DNA of 64,000 nt from Hanstruepera ponticola (lineage in GTDB: Bacteria > Bacteroidota > Bacteroidia > Flavobacteriales > Flavobacteriaceae): the NCBI RefSeq assembly GCF_012931685.1, contig NZ_JABANC010000001.1:248001-312000 (forward strand), in the 5' to 3' direction. How positions within the stretch are numbered: the stretch's first letter is position 1; each line of letters begins with the position of its first letter. The notes under the pieces were generated by a model. The model was not told the DNA's origin, searched no databases, and saw only the letters and a list, made by a program, of their open reading frames with translations. Position numbers and translations under genes: made by a program. Below, one piece after another: positions 42,496-51,845 of this stretch.

Positions 42496-43835
42496 CTTTT
42501 TAAAATTTCAAATTTTACAAAAGCATTTTTAGGTTTTAGGGTAATCAACGGATTAATTTCAATATTATCTTTTACAGGTTTAATTGAAAATTTTAACAAT
42601 ATCTCTGAAATGGTCAAAATCATTTCAAACATGGCAAAATTATTACCAATACATTTTCGTGGACCTGAACCAAAAGGAAAATACTGTGACGAATAATTTT
42701 TAGCGTTTTCAGGTGCGAAACGTTCTGGAACGAAACTATCTGGAAATTCCCACAAAGCTTTATGCCTGTGAATTTCATAGATGGAAAACAATAAATTATT
42801 TCCTTTATCAAAATGATATCCATTACATGAATCACTTTCAATATTGACCCTGTCTATAAAATAGGCAGGTGGATACAATCGTAAGGACTCTTCAACTACT
42901 TGCTTTGCTAATTGTGATTGTATGATAGCAGCCATGATATCATTATTGTTGTTTTTTAAAATTGACTGATATTGACTAAGTATATTCTCCTGCCATTCAG
43001 TATGTTGAGCCAATAATTGTATTGTAAAACTCAATGCATTAGCTGTTGTTTCATGTCCTGCAACAAATAGCACCAAAATCTCATCTATTAATTGGTTCAT
43101 GCTCATTTCGGTACCATCTTCATACCGTGCTTCAAGGAGCATATCCAATAAATCATCAAATCTTGTTTGAGATTCTTTTCTTCTGATTATGATGTTTTTT
43201 AGAATATCCCTAGATTCATTTGAACGCTTTAGATGTCTATCAATAATACCAAAGGATTCAAAATACCATTTTAAATATGGTTGCCGAAGCTCTTTTACCA
43301 ACATAAGTTGATTTTCTTCGGTTACATGTTGTAGGGTTTTGATTTCGGAATCTGATGCTGCATTACTAAACAAAGCTCTAACAACCACTTTAAATGCTAA
43401 ATCACTGAAAAGTGGTAGAACATCCGTTTTGACATCAGTTTTAATTTCAACCAAAGATTCAACAATGGTTTGCTTAACAGTTGCCATCAGGCTTTCTAAA
43501 TTAGATTTATGAAAGGCTGGTTGAATTAGTTTGCGTTGCTTACGCCAATAAGTCCCTTCAGAAGTTAGCAAACCATTACCTAAATATTTGGCAAGGTCTT
43601 CGGTTTGAATAGCTGACTTTTTATAGTTCTTCCAGTTTTTTTGTAAAACATATTCAGCTAAGACTGCATCTCTGGAAAAGATAGCATGTTTACCAAAACC
43701 TACATTTAGCTTAAAAATATCACCATAGCGCTCAAAGTTTTTGTGATGAAAAGGTAATGGATTGTTTAATATTTTAATGGCTTGCCTTAAAAAGGTAAAA
43801 GTTGAAACTTCTGGTATCTTTTTAATAGGTGTCAT
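42492..43835 (-). CDS. Cytochrome P450
   Basis: A heme-thiolate monooxygenase of 447 residues, soluble. The I-helix oxygen-activation motif is [10 protein letters not shown], the K-helix ExxR is EESLRLYPP, and the heme-binding loop is [14 protein letters not shown] with the axial Cys395. The sequence style ([17 protein letters not shown], then [13 protein letters not shown]) is that of CYP102/CYP4-like fatty-acid-type enzymes, but the substrate cannot be read from sequence. It overlaps ruvB by one base (TAATG) and queG by four, so it is translated from a transcript with DNA repair and tRNA modification genes. No ferredoxin or reductase partner is nearby. Confidence 0.93.
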   Translation of the reverse strand: MTPIKKIPEVSTFTFLRQAIKILNNPLPFHHKNFERYGDIFKLNVGFGKHAIFSRDAVLAEYVLQKNWKNYKKSAIQTEDLAKYLGNGLLTSEGTYWRKQRKLIQPAFHKSNLESLMATVKQTIVESLVEIKTDVKTDVLPLFSDLAFKVVVRALFSNAASDSEIKTLQHVTEENQLMLVKELRQPYLKWYFESFGIIDRHLKRSNESRDILKNIIIRRKESQTRFDDLLDMLLEARYEDGTEMSMNQLIDEILVLFVAGHETTANALSFTIQLLAQHTEWQENILSQYQSILKNNNNDIMAAIIQSQLAKQVVEESLRLYPPAYFIDRVNIESDSCNGYHFDKGNNLLFSIYEIHRHKALWEFPDSFVPERFAPENAKNYSSQYFPFGSGPRKCIGNNFAMFEMILTISEILLKFSIKPVKDNIEINPLITLKPKNAFVKFEILKS

Positions 43836-44857
43836 TAAAACAAGCCTCCTTGTGTAGGTCCTTTTATTTTCCCTAAATGTTTGTAAGCTTGTTCAGTCAC
43901 TTCTCGTCCTCTAGGTGTTCGCATGATAAACCCTTGTTGAATAAGGAACGGCTCATAAACTTCTTCAATGGTTTCGGCACTTTCGCTTACTGCAGTGGCC
44001 AAGGTTGTAATACCTACTGGTCCACCTTTAAACTTATCGATAATGGTTGACAATATTTTATTGTCCATTTCATCCAATCCATGAGCATCTACATGAAGTG
44101 CTTCTAAAGCAAACTTTGAGATTTTAATATCAATATTACCATCACCTTTTATTTGGGCAAAATCACGAACACGACGTAATAATGCGTTTGCAATTCTTGG
44201 TGTACCACGACTACGACCTGCAATTTCAACAGCCGCTTCCATGGTGATTGGAACATTTAAGATGCTTGCACTTCGTTGAACGATTGTAGTTAACAACTCG
44301 GTGTTATAATATTGTAATCTACTTTGAATACCGAAACGTGCTCGCATAGGAGCCGTAAGTAATCCAGAACGTGTTGTGGCTCCAACTAGCGTGAATGGAT
44401 TTAAATTGATTTGTACGGTTCTTGCATTAGGTCCTGACTCAATCATGATATCAATTTTATAGTCTTCCATTGCCGAATACAGATATTCTTCAACTATGGG
44501 ACTCAATCGATGGATCTCATCAATAAAAAGCACATCACGATCTTCGAGGTTGGTTAACAAACCTGCCAAATCACCTGGCTTATCTAAAACAGGGCCTGAA
44601 GTTACTTTGATACCAACGTTCAATTCACTCGCAAGAATATGTGCCAAAGTAGTTTTACCTAATCCAGGAGGACCGTGAAACAAGGTATGATCCAACGCTT
44701 CTTCCCTTCCATTGGCTGCTTGAACAAAAATTTGAAGATTTTCCAACACCTGATCTTGACCAGTGAAGTCATCAAAGGATAAAGGTCTCAATTTTTTTTC
44801 TACATCCAGTTCTTCTGGTGAAAAGTGCTCGTTTGTTGGATCTAGGTTCTCGTTCAT
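43835..44857 (-). CDS. ruvB: Holliday junction branch migration ATPase RuvB
   Basis: The hexameric AAA+ motor that drives branch migration with RuvA. Walker A is GPPGLGKT (residues about 62-69), Walker B is [10 protein letters not shown], sensor and arginine-finger regions are [18 protein letters not shown], and the C-terminal winged helix ends in [17 protein letters not shown]. The ATG at 44855-44857 ([10 protein letters not shown]) is chosen over an upstream TTG at 44866; it gives 340 residues, the normal length. A -7 element ends only 6 bases before this ATG, so the mRNA is probably leaderless or nearly so. First gene of the ruvB-P450-queG operon. Confidence 0.96.
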   Translation of the reverse strand: MNENLDPTNEHFSPEELDVEKKLRPLSFDDFTGQDQVLENLQIFVQAANGREEALDHTLFHGPPGLGKTTLAHILASELNVGIKVTSGPVLDKPGDLAGLLTNLEDRDVLFIDEIHRLSPIVEEYLYSAMEDYKIDIMIESGPNARTVQINLNPFTLVGATTRSGLLTAPMRARFGIQSRLQYYNTELLTTIVQRSASILNVPITMEAAVEIAGRSRGTPRIANALLRRVRDFAQIKGDGNIDIKISKFALEALHVDAHGLDEMDNKILSTIIDKFKGGPVGITTLATAVSESAETIEEVYEPFLIQQGFIMRTPRGREVTEQAYKHLGKIKGPTQGGLF

Positions 44858-44863
44858 AGAACA

Positions 44864-44871
44864 CAAATATA
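44864..44871 (-). promoter_or_regulatory. -7 element of ruvB
   Basis: TATATTTG on the minus strand (TAnnTTTG), 6 bases before the ATG and directly after the T-rich tail of the coxA terminator. No -33 TTG at the normal distance. Confidence 0.55.
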
Positions 44872-44903
44872 AACAAAAAGCCTTTCTAAATTAGAAAGGC
44901 TTT
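44872..44903 (-). terminator. Terminator of the actABCDEF-coxBA operon
   Basis: AAAGCCTTTCTAA (44877-44889) / TTAGAAAGGCTTT (44891-44903), followed on the minus strand by TTTGTTTA. It begins 22 bases after the coxA stop codon. Confidence 0.85.
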
Positions 44904-44925
44904 GTTTGTATTGTAAACTATTTGA

Positions 44926-46716
44926 TTAGTGATGTAACTCTTCCTCGCCTTCTTTTAAAGGTACGTTTTGAGGAACAAAATCTACATCGTGACCTGGCTT
45001 ATTATAATCATAAGACCAACGGTAAACATGAGGAATTTCACCTTCCCAGTTCCCATGGATATGCTTGATTGGTGCCGTCCACTCTAATGTAGTTGATCTC
45101 CAAGGATTCTGAACTGTTTTCTTACCAAAGAAAATACTACTAAAGAAATTATATAAATACACCAACTGAAATACACCTCCAACTAAAGCAAAGATGGTAA
45201 TAATCACGTTCACATCAGCTAAATCATCAAACAATGGAAAGTTAGAGTTTGTATAATAACGTCTTGGTAAACCGGCCATTCCAATAAAGTGCATAGGGAA
45301 GAAAACGCCATAGGCACAAACAGCTGTTACCCAAAAATGGATATACCCTAGATTCTTATTAAGCATACGTCCAAACATTTTTGGGAACCAATGATATATT
45401 CCTGCAAACATACCGTATAATGCTGATATACCCATTACCAAGTGGAAGTGAGCCACTACAAAATAAGTATCATGTACATTAATATCTAAAGCACTATCAC
45501 CTAAAATAATACCTGTTAGACCTCCTGTAATAAATGTTGAAACAAAACCAATTGAGAATAGCATAGCTGGGTTCATCTGGAGATTACCTTTCCATATGGT
45601 TGTTATCCAGTTAAAAGCTTTTACCGCTGATGGTATAGCAATTAATAAGGTTGTAAATGTAAATACTGAACCAAGGAATGGATTCATACCTGAAATAAAC
45701 ATGTGGTGACCCCAAACGATGGTTGATAAAAATGCAATTGCTAAAATTGACATAATCATCGCACGATATCCAAAAATTGGTTTTCTAGAACTAGAAGCCA
45801 TAATTTCAGAAACTAATCCCATTGCAGGTAGGATTACAATATATACTTCAGGGTGTCCTAAAAACCAGAACAAATGTTCAAATAAAACTGGAGAACCTCC
45901 TTGATAATGTAATACTTCGCCTTGAATAAATATATCAGAAAGGAAAAACGATGTTCCAAAGCTTCTATCCATGATTAATAACAACGCAGCAGATAATAAT
46001 ACTGGAAACGATACCACACCTATAATGGCTGTCACGAAAAATGCCCAGATTGTTAAAGGTAGTCGTGTCATGGACATACCTTTTGTACGTAAGTTTATAA
46101 CCGTAACAATATAGTTTAGCGATCCTAATAATGATGATGCAATGAAAATAGCCATTGACACTAGCCATAGCGTCATACCCATTCCAGATCCACCTTGAGC
46201 CATTGGTAATGCAGAGAGCGGAGGATAAATTGTCCAACCTGCAGCTGCTGGTCCAGCCTCAACGAAAAGCGAGATAACCATAACCACACTAGACAGGAAG
46301 AATAACCAATAAGATACCATGTTCAAGAATCCTGATGCCATATCACGTGCACCAATTTGTAACGGAATTAATAAGTTACTGAACGTTCCACTCAATCCAG
46401 CTGTTAGTACAAAGAATACCATAATGGTACCATGTATTGTTACTAAAGCCAAATAAATATCCGCATCCATAACACCATCTGGTGCCCATTTTCCTAATAA
46501 TGCCTCAAATAATACATTTGGCTCTTCTGGCCATGCAATTTGCATTCGAAACATTAAAGACATTAATACACCTATAACACCCATAATAGTACCTGTAATA
46601 AGATACTGCTTGGCAATCATTTTATGATCCTGACTAAAAATATATTTAGTCACAAATGTTTCTTTATGATGATGTCCGTGATCGTCGTGTGCGTGAGTAT
46701 CTGCGTGTGTTGACAT
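44926..46716 (-). CDS. coxA: Cytochrome c oxidase subunit I
   Basis: The catalytic subunit with heme a, heme a3 and CuB that reduces oxygen and pumps protons. It has 596 residues and about twelve helices. Key sites are visible: the low-spin heme His in TIHGTIMVFFVLTAG, CuB ligands and the Tyr-His pair in WFLGHPEVYIVILPAMG, the K-channel region, and the a3/a ligands in HDTYFVVAHFHLVMG. The N-terminus is unusually His-rich (THADTHAHDDHGHHHKE), in common with other Bacteroidetes members. It is the last gene of the alternative complex III operon, 33 bases after coxB. Subunits III and IV are encoded at 13.5-15.6 kb. Confidence 0.96.
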   Translation of the reverse strand: MSTHADTHAHDDHGHHHKETFVTKYIFSQDHKMIAKQYLITGTIMGVIGVLMSLMFRMQIAWPEEPNVLFEALLGKWAPDGVMDADIYLALVTIHGTIMVFFVLTAGLSGTFSNLLIPLQIGARDMASGFLNMVSYWLFFLSSVVMVISLFVEAGPAAAGWTIYPPLSALPMAQGGSGMGMTLWLVSMAIFIASSLLGSLNYIVTVINLRTKGMSMTRLPLTIWAFFVTAIIGVVSFPVLLSAALLLIMDRSFGTSFFLSDIFIQGEVLHYQGGSPVLFEHLFWFLGHPEVYIVILPAMGLVSEIMASSSRKPIFGYRAMIMSILAIAFLSTIVWGHHMFISGMNPFLGSVFTFTTLLIAIPSAVKAFNWITTIWKGNLQMNPAMLFSIGFVSTFITGGLTGIILGDSALDINVHDTYFVVAHFHLVMGISALYGMFAGIYHWFPKMFGRMLNKNLGYIHFWVTAVCAYGVFFPMHFIGMAGLPRRYYTNSNFPLFDDLADVNVIITIFALVGGVFQLVYLYNFFSSIFFGKKTVQNPWRSTTLEWTAPIKHIHGNWEGEIPHVYRWSYDYNKPGHDVDFVPQNVPLKEGEEELHH

Positions 46717-46749
46717 AATCTTCTATATACTTTTTAAAACCGTTTTTTA

Positions 46750-47817
46750 TTACTTAATTAAAGAATCTTTGAATTCTTTTTGTTCAGCTATCCAAGCGTC
46801 ATATTCTTCTTGAGTCTCAACAATTATTTTCATTTGCATATTGTAATGCGATTTACCACAAATCTTATTACACAATAATAAATAATCAAATTCGTAACGT
46901 TCTAACGCTTCTTCGCCTTTAGCTACTAGCTCTTTACTTTTTTCAGTACGAATACGATTAATGTTTGCAACCTTATCAATCATTTGTTGCGTTTGTCTCA
47001 TTTCGGCTGTAGTTACTGTAGGAGTAAAACCAAATTGAGTGATCATACCTGGTACACAGTTCATTTGAGCTCTAAAGTGAGGCATATACGCTGAATGCAA
47101 AACGTCTTGTGATCGCATTTTAAACAATACTGGTCTGCCAACAGGCAAATGTAACTCTGTTGTGATTACATCATCTTGTGCATTAGGGTCAGATTCATCC
47201 AATCCTAAAATGTTAGCATTATCAAGATTTATAAGACGTACATTAGCCTTACCTAGTGTATTGTCGTTACCTGCATAACGTGCCTTCCAGTTAAATTGTT
47301 GGGCATATAATTCAATAACTAGTGGATCATCATCTTCATTAACATTCATTATGGTATTCCATGTGAATAAACCGTAAATGATTAATCCTGCTAAAACAAT
47401 TACTGGGATAATAGTCCAAATAGCTTCTAAAGTGTTATTGTCTGCAAAATACAAAGCTTTTTTGCCCTCTTCACCTCTATATTTGAAGGCAAAATAATGT
47501 AGTAAGTATTGTGTTATAGTTTGCACAATAAAAATTAGTATCATGGATATAACCATCAGGTTATCTAAACCTGGACCATGTTCAGATGCAGAATTGGACA
47601 TTAATGGTAAATCACCCCATTTAACAAAACAGACAATTGTTATAGCATAAATGAAGATTAAGAAACCTATCATTAAGTAACCATTGATTCTGTTGTCATT
47701 ATCATCTGCTACTTGACTATTTGATGCGCCTACTTGAGCTAAATCAAATATCTTTACCATTTGCCAAATTGCAATAGCGATAAAAAGTACTATTATAATT
47801 GATAAAAAAGCTGTCAT
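46750..47817 (-). CDS. coxB: Cytochrome c oxidase subunit II
   Basis: Accepts electrons from cytochrome c through the binuclear CuA centre. The CuA ligands are in the C-terminal block CNKICGKSHYNMQMKI and the earlier His in SAYMPHFRAQMNCVPGM. Three hydrophobic segments (about 3-22, 47-65 and 80-105) precede a fourth helix (about 135-155) and the periplasmic domain. With 355 residues it is longer than the classical two-helix subunit II because of extra N-terminal helices. There is no fused cytochrome c domain. It lies 26 bases downstream of actF. The SCO chaperone that should load its copper is encoded at 12.0-12.7 kb. Confidence 0.94.
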   Translation of the reverse strand: MTAFLSIIIVLFIAIAIWQMVKIFDLAQVGASNSQVADDNDNRINGYLMIGFLIFIYAITIVCFVKWGDLPLMSNSASEHGPGLDNLMVISMILIFIVQTITQYLLHYFAFKYRGEEGKKALYFADNNTLEAIWTIIPVIVLAGLIIYGLFTWNTIMNVNEDDDPLVIELYAQQFNWKARYAGNDNTLGKANVRLINLDNANILGLDESDPNAQDDVITTELHLPVGRPVLFKMRSQDVLHSAYMPHFRAQMNCVPGMITQFGFTPTVTTAEMRQTQQMIDKVANINRIRTEKSKELVAKGEEALERYEFDYLLLCNKICGKSHYNMQMKIIVETQEEYDAWIAEQKEFKDSLIK

Positions 47818-47843
47818 TGTCTTTTCTCTACTTTAATTTAATA

Positions 47844-49232
47844 TTAATAATGAAAGTGTTCACTTTCTTTAATAAATGGATTTCCTTTAGCCAATAATGG
47901 TGCTTTAGTTAATGCAGTAAACACAACGAACATAAACAAGCCGGCAAACAACATTATTGAACTTAATTCAGGAATACCAATATACCATCTATCACCAACA
48001 GTTGCAGGCATAATCATATTGAATACATCAATGTAGTGACCGCATAAAATAACGATACCAGCCATTACAACAAACCAAGGAATACGCTTATAATCACTGT
48101 TCATAAGCACTAATAATGGGAACACAAAGTTCATAACCACCATACCTAGGAATGGTAGTTTATAATCAGCAAAACGTGTTACAAAATAGGTAACCTCTTC
48201 TGGTATGTTTGAGTACCAAATAAGCATGAATTGTGAGAACCATAAATACGTCCAAAATATACTAATTGCAAACATGAATTTTGCTAAATCATGTAAGTGA
48301 CTGTCATTTACAAATGGTAGCAAGTCTTTAGATTTTAAATACATGGTTATTAACGCTATTACAGTAATACCACTTACAAACATACTTGCAAAAACATACC
48401 ATCCAAACAAGGTGCTAAACCAGTGTGGGTCAACACTCATAATCCAATCCCAAGACATCATAGATTCAGTGTAGATATAGAATACTAAAAATCCAGCTGC
48501 AATTCTAAATGACTTTTTGAAATTTCTGTTGTCATTGATATCAGCATTATCTTGAGCAATAGAAAATTTACGAGCAAAATGTCTGTATAAACTCCATCCT
48601 GCTATAAAGATTAGACCTCTGATTATAAACCATGGTAAATTTAAAAAACTTGATTTACCTTGTATTAACTTGTCATGTTCTACAACTTCTGGATCCATCC
48701 AGATAAAAATATTATAATGACCAATAACTCCAGAAGCTACTGCAATACCCAATACAATTAAAGCACCAGGCAATACATAAGCTGTTATACCTTCCATAAC
48801 TCGAAACAATACAGGTGACCAACCCGCTTGAGAAGCAAATTGAATAGCATAGAAAGCTAGAACACCTAAAGCAATCATAAAGAAAAAGAATGCAGCAACA
48901 TACAATGCAGACCAAGGTCTGTTTGCAATTTGGTGTTGCACATGCTCAACATGTTCCGCATGTTCATCAGCCGCATGATGTTCAACATCTGCTAATGCAT
49001 CATGAGTATTGTCTTGGTGCGTATTATCAGAATGATCTGTATCTCCTGCAACTACATGAGCTTTAGTTTCTGCTTCATGCCCACCACCATGATGTGAAGC
49101 TTCTTCAGCTAGCATGGTTTCAACCTCTTCAAAAGATTTATGAGATGTCATGAAACCATACACAACACCCAACGCTCCAATTAGCATTAGTGCGATAGAA
49201 ACGGTCTTTAATTTTTTTGAGAATGTGTACAT
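47844..49232 (-). CDS. actF: Alternative complex III subunit ActF (quinol:cytochrome c oxidoreductase membrane subunit)
   Basis: A 462-residue integral membrane protein with about ten helices, homologous to the N-terminal part of ActC/NrfD-type subunits. Between the first helix (about 11-29) and the second (about 108-130) lies a hydrophilic segment very rich in His, Ala and Glu (about 45-100), for example HHGGGHEAETKAHV and HHAADEHAEHVEHVQHQ. The helix pairs then follow, with SWDWIMSVDPHWFSTLFGWY, a block typical of ActF. It is co-transcribed between actE (24 bases) and coxB (26 bases). The His-rich stretch could bind metal or interact with heme, but this is a guess. Confidence 0.9.
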   Translation of the reverse strand: MYTFSKKLKTVSIALMLIGALGVVYGFMTSHKSFEEVETMLAEEASHHGGGHEAETKAHVVAGDTDHSDNTHQDNTHDALADVEHHAADEHAEHVEHVQHQIANRPWSALYVAAFFFFMIALGVLAFYAIQFASQAGWSPVLFRVMEGITAYVLPGALIVLGIAVASGVIGHYNIFIWMDPEVVEHDKLIQGKSSFLNLPWFIIRGLIFIAGWSLYRHFARKFSIAQDNADINDNRNFKKSFRIAAGFLVFYIYTESMMSWDWIMSVDPHWFSTLFGWYVFASMFVSGITVIALITMYLKSKDLLPFVNDSHLHDLAKFMFAISIFWTYLWFSQFMLIWYSNIPEEVTYFVTRFADYKLPFLGMVVMNFVFPLLVLMNSDYKRIPWFVVMAGIVILCGHYIDVFNMIMPATVGDRWYIGIPELSSIMLFAGLFMFVVFTALTKAPLLAKGNPFIKESEHFHY

Positions 49233-49256
49233 ATCTATATATAAACTTTATCTATC

Positions 49257-49814
49257 TTATTTTTCTAATTTAGCTTTAAGGTCCAAGACATATGCCGTTA
49301 CTTGCCAACGTTCCTCTTCGTTAAGTTGGTTTGCATAAGAACCCATGGCATTTTTGCCATAATAAATAGTGTGGTAAATACTTCCTGCATTAATGGCTCT
49401 TCCTGCGTCGTCATAACTAGGAATACCTAGTATTTTTTCACGCTTTACTAAATTACCCTGACCGTCACCTTTGTTTCCGTGACAGATACCACAGTAAATA
49501 TCATACAGTTCTTTACCTTTAGCCATATCAACTTGCGTAGAATCTAAAGGATTTGTCAAAGTTTCTTTGGCTAAATTGTACCCTTCAGTAGTATTCTCTA
49601 TTTCAAAAGGCGTATAACCTCTTGGAATTGTTCCTTCAACAGGTAATTGTGCTTCCCATCCACTTCTAAAAGCGCCTGACTCGGCGTAAGTCTCATAAGG
49701 TACAGGTTCATACATGTTAGGCATGAATTGATAGTTAGGTCTTGTATCTTTTTTACAGGATACAACAACTACTAATACTAATGCTATAACTGATATTTTT
49801 ATTAAGCCTTTCAT
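49257..49814 (-). CDS. actE: Alternative complex III subunit ActE, monoheme cytochrome c lipoprotein
   Basis: A monoheme class I cytochrome c of the quinol oxidase complex. The start at 49812-49814 (MKGLIKISVIALVLVVVVSC) gives a lipoprotein signal with the lipobox Cys; longer in-frame starts up to 49838 would overlap actD. One heme site is present (CGICHGNKGDG), with a downstream Met ligand candidate (GKNAMGSYANQL). The product has 185 residues. It would sit in the periplasm, anchored by lipid, and pass electrons to the oxidase. One base separates it from the actD stop codon. Confidence 0.92.
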   Translation of the reverse strand: MKGLIKISVIALVLVVVVSCKKDTRPNYQFMPNMYEPVPYETYAESGAFRSGWEAQLPVEGTIPRGYTPFEIENTTEGYNLAKETLTNPLDSTQVDMAKGKELYDIYCGICHGNKGDGQGNLVKREKILGIPSYDDAGRAINAGSIYHTIYYGKNAMGSYANQLNEEERWQVTAYVLDLKAKLEK

Positions 49815-49815
49815 A

Positions 49816-50352
49816 TTAATGTGCTTCATCTTTATCAACTAAATTAACTTCAACAGCTCCAGTTTCTTTTAATAAAATTGCTAATTCTGCTTCATTACCA
49901 TGAATAGCAATTTCCATCAAGAAGTGGTCATCCGTTGTTCTTGGATCTGGGTTTTCGGCTTTTTTAAATGGCCACATTCTACTTCTTAAATAAAATGTGA
50001 TAACCATTAAATGCGCTGCAAAAAACACCGTTAACTCAAACATAATTGGAACAAAAGCAGGCATGTTCTCTATATAACTAAAACTTGGCTTACCACCGAT
50101 GTTTTGTGGCCAGTCTTCGATCATAATGAAATTCATCATAACAATAGCGACTGTTAAACCAATACATCCATAAATAAATGAAGCAATAGCTATACGTGTT
50201 GGTTCCAAGCCCATAGCTTTGTCTAGTCCGTGAACTGGAAATGGTGTATATATTTCTTCAATGTGATATCTTTCTGACTTAACCTTTTTAACGGCTGACA
50301 TCAATACATCATCATCAGTATAAATAGCGTGAATTACTTTTGAAGCTTCCAT
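49816..50352 (-). CDS. actD: Alternative complex III subunit ActD (DUF3341)
   Basis: A 178-residue subunit with two transmembrane helices (about 54-78 and 98-120) after a cytoplasmic alpha/beta domain. It matches DUF3341: the start VIHAIYTDDDVLMSAVKKVK, the loop YTPFPVHGLDKAMGL, and NIGGKPSFSYIENMPAFVPIMFELT between the helices. A cytoplasmic tail with DDHFLMEIAIHGNE closes the protein. It carries no cofactor motif and is a structural part of the complex. It lies 9 bases after actC and 1 base before actE. Confidence 0.93.
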   Translation of the reverse strand: MEASKVIHAIYTDDDVLMSAVKKVKSERYHIEEIYTPFPVHGLDKAMGLEPTRIAIASFIYGCIGLTVAIVMMNFIMIEDWPQNIGGKPSFSYIENMPAFVPIMFELTVFFAAHLMVITFYLRSRMWPFKKAENPDPRTTDDHFLMEIAIHGNEAELAILLKETGAVEVNLVDKDEAH

Positions 50353-50361
50353 ATGCTACTT

Positions 50362-51813
50362 TTAATTTTTTGATTCTTTATTATTCTCTCCAGATGTTCT
50401 TACATCTGAACCTGTTCCAACTAAACTATCGCCACGCTCTCTTATTTTCTTGTAACGCTCACCTGATGATTTCAAGATAGTTTTTACTTCTGCTTGTGCA
50501 ATTACAGGGAAAGTTCTTGCATATAATAAAAACAATACAAAGAAGAAACCAATAGTTCCTATAAAAATTCCTATATCAACAAATGTTGGTGAGAACATTG
50601 TCCAAGATGATGGTAAATAATCTCTATGTAATGATGTAACGATAATTACAAAACGCTCGAACCACATTCCTATGTTCACCACAATTGAAATAAAGAATGA
50701 GAACATAATACTTGTACGTAATTTTTTAAACCACATAAACTGTGGCGAGAATACGTTGCAAGTCATCATAGCCCAATATGCCCACCAGTAAGGACCTGTT
50801 GCTCTATTTAAGAATGCATATTGCTCATATTCTACGCCAGAATACCATGCAATAAATAACTCTGTAATATAAGCTACACCTACTATAGAACCTGTAATCA
50901 TGATTACAATGTTCATTAATTCAATATGTTGAACCGTAATATAATCTTCAAGGCTACATACTTTTCTCATAATAATAAGTAACGTATTTACCATGGCGAA
51001 TCCAGAGAAAATCGCACCTGCAACAAAGTAAGGTGGGAAAATTGTAGTATGCCAACCTGGTATTACCGAAGTTGCGAAGTCAAACGATACAATGGTGTGT
51101 ACCGAAAGTACTAGTGGTGTTGCTAAACCAGCAAGTACCAATGATACCTCTTCAAAACGTTGCCAATCTTTAGCACGACCAGACCATCCAAAACTTAATA
51201 ATGAATAAATTTTCTTTTGGAAAGGTTTTACAGCTCTATCACGAATCATGGCAAAATCAGGTAATAAACCAGTCCACCAAAACACTAATGATACCGATAA
51301 ATATGTAGAAATCGCAAATACATCCCAAAGTAATGGTGAGTTAAAGTTAACCCAAAGCGATCCAAATTGGTTTGGAATTGGTAATACCCAATACCCTAAC
51401 CATGGACGACCCATGTGAATAATTGGGAATAAACCAGCTTGAACTACCGAGAAAATTGTCATCGCCTCTGCAGAACGGTTAATGGCCATCCTCCACTTTT
51501 GACGGAACAATAACAGTACCGCAGAAATAAGTGTACCTGCGTGACCAATACCAACCCACCAAACGAAGTTAGTAATATCCCAAGCCCAACCTACGGTTTT
51601 ATTTAAACCCCAAGTTCCAATACCTGTTGAAATTGTATAAATAATACAGCCAATTCCCCAAAGGAATGCTACAAGACTTATAGAAAATACAATCCACCAA
51701 GATTTATTTGCTTTACCTTCAACAGGAGCTGCGACATCCACTGATACATCGTGGTATGATTTTTCGCCTGTAACTAAAGGTCTTCTAATAGGTGCTTCGT
51801 AATGAGACGCCAT
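50362..51813 (-). CDS. actC: Alternative complex III subunit ActC (NrfD-type quinol-binding membrane protein)
   Basis: A 483-residue NrfD/PsrC-like subunit with about ten helices. It provides the quinol site on the membrane side and contacts the Fe-S subunit ActB. Family blocks include WGLNKTVGWAWDITNFVWWVGIGHAGTLISA, FPIIHMGRPWLGYWVLPIPN and the later VHTIVSFDFATSVIPGWHTTIFPPYFVAGA. The C-terminal tail (SSGERYKKIRERGDSLVG) is cytoplasmic. It follows actB by 32 bases. The His and Asp residues in helices fit a proton path, known for the family but not provable here. Confidence 0.94.
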   Translation of the reverse strand: MASHYEAPIRRPLVTGEKSYHDVSVDVAAPVEGKANKSWWIVFSISLVAFLWGIGCIIYTISTGIGTWGLNKTVGWAWDITNFVWWVGIGHAGTLISAVLLLFRQKWRMAINRSAEAMTIFSVVQAGLFPIIHMGRPWLGYWVLPIPNQFGSLWVNFNSPLLWDVFAISTYLSVSLVFWWTGLLPDFAMIRDRAVKPFQKKIYSLLSFGWSGRAKDWQRFEEVSLVLAGLATPLVLSVHTIVSFDFATSVIPGWHTTIFPPYFVAGAIFSGFAMVNTLLIIMRKVCSLEDYITVQHIELMNIVIMITGSIVGVAYITELFIAWYSGVEYEQYAFLNRATGPYWWAYWAMMTCNVFSPQFMWFKKLRTSIMFSFFISIVVNIGMWFERFVIIVTSLHRDYLPSSWTMFSPTFVDIGIFIGTIGFFFVLFLLYARTFPVIAQAEVKTILKSSGERYKKIRERGDSLVGTGSDVRTSGENNKESKN

Positions 51814-51845
51814 AATCTATTATAATTGTTTCTTAATTAATTTTT

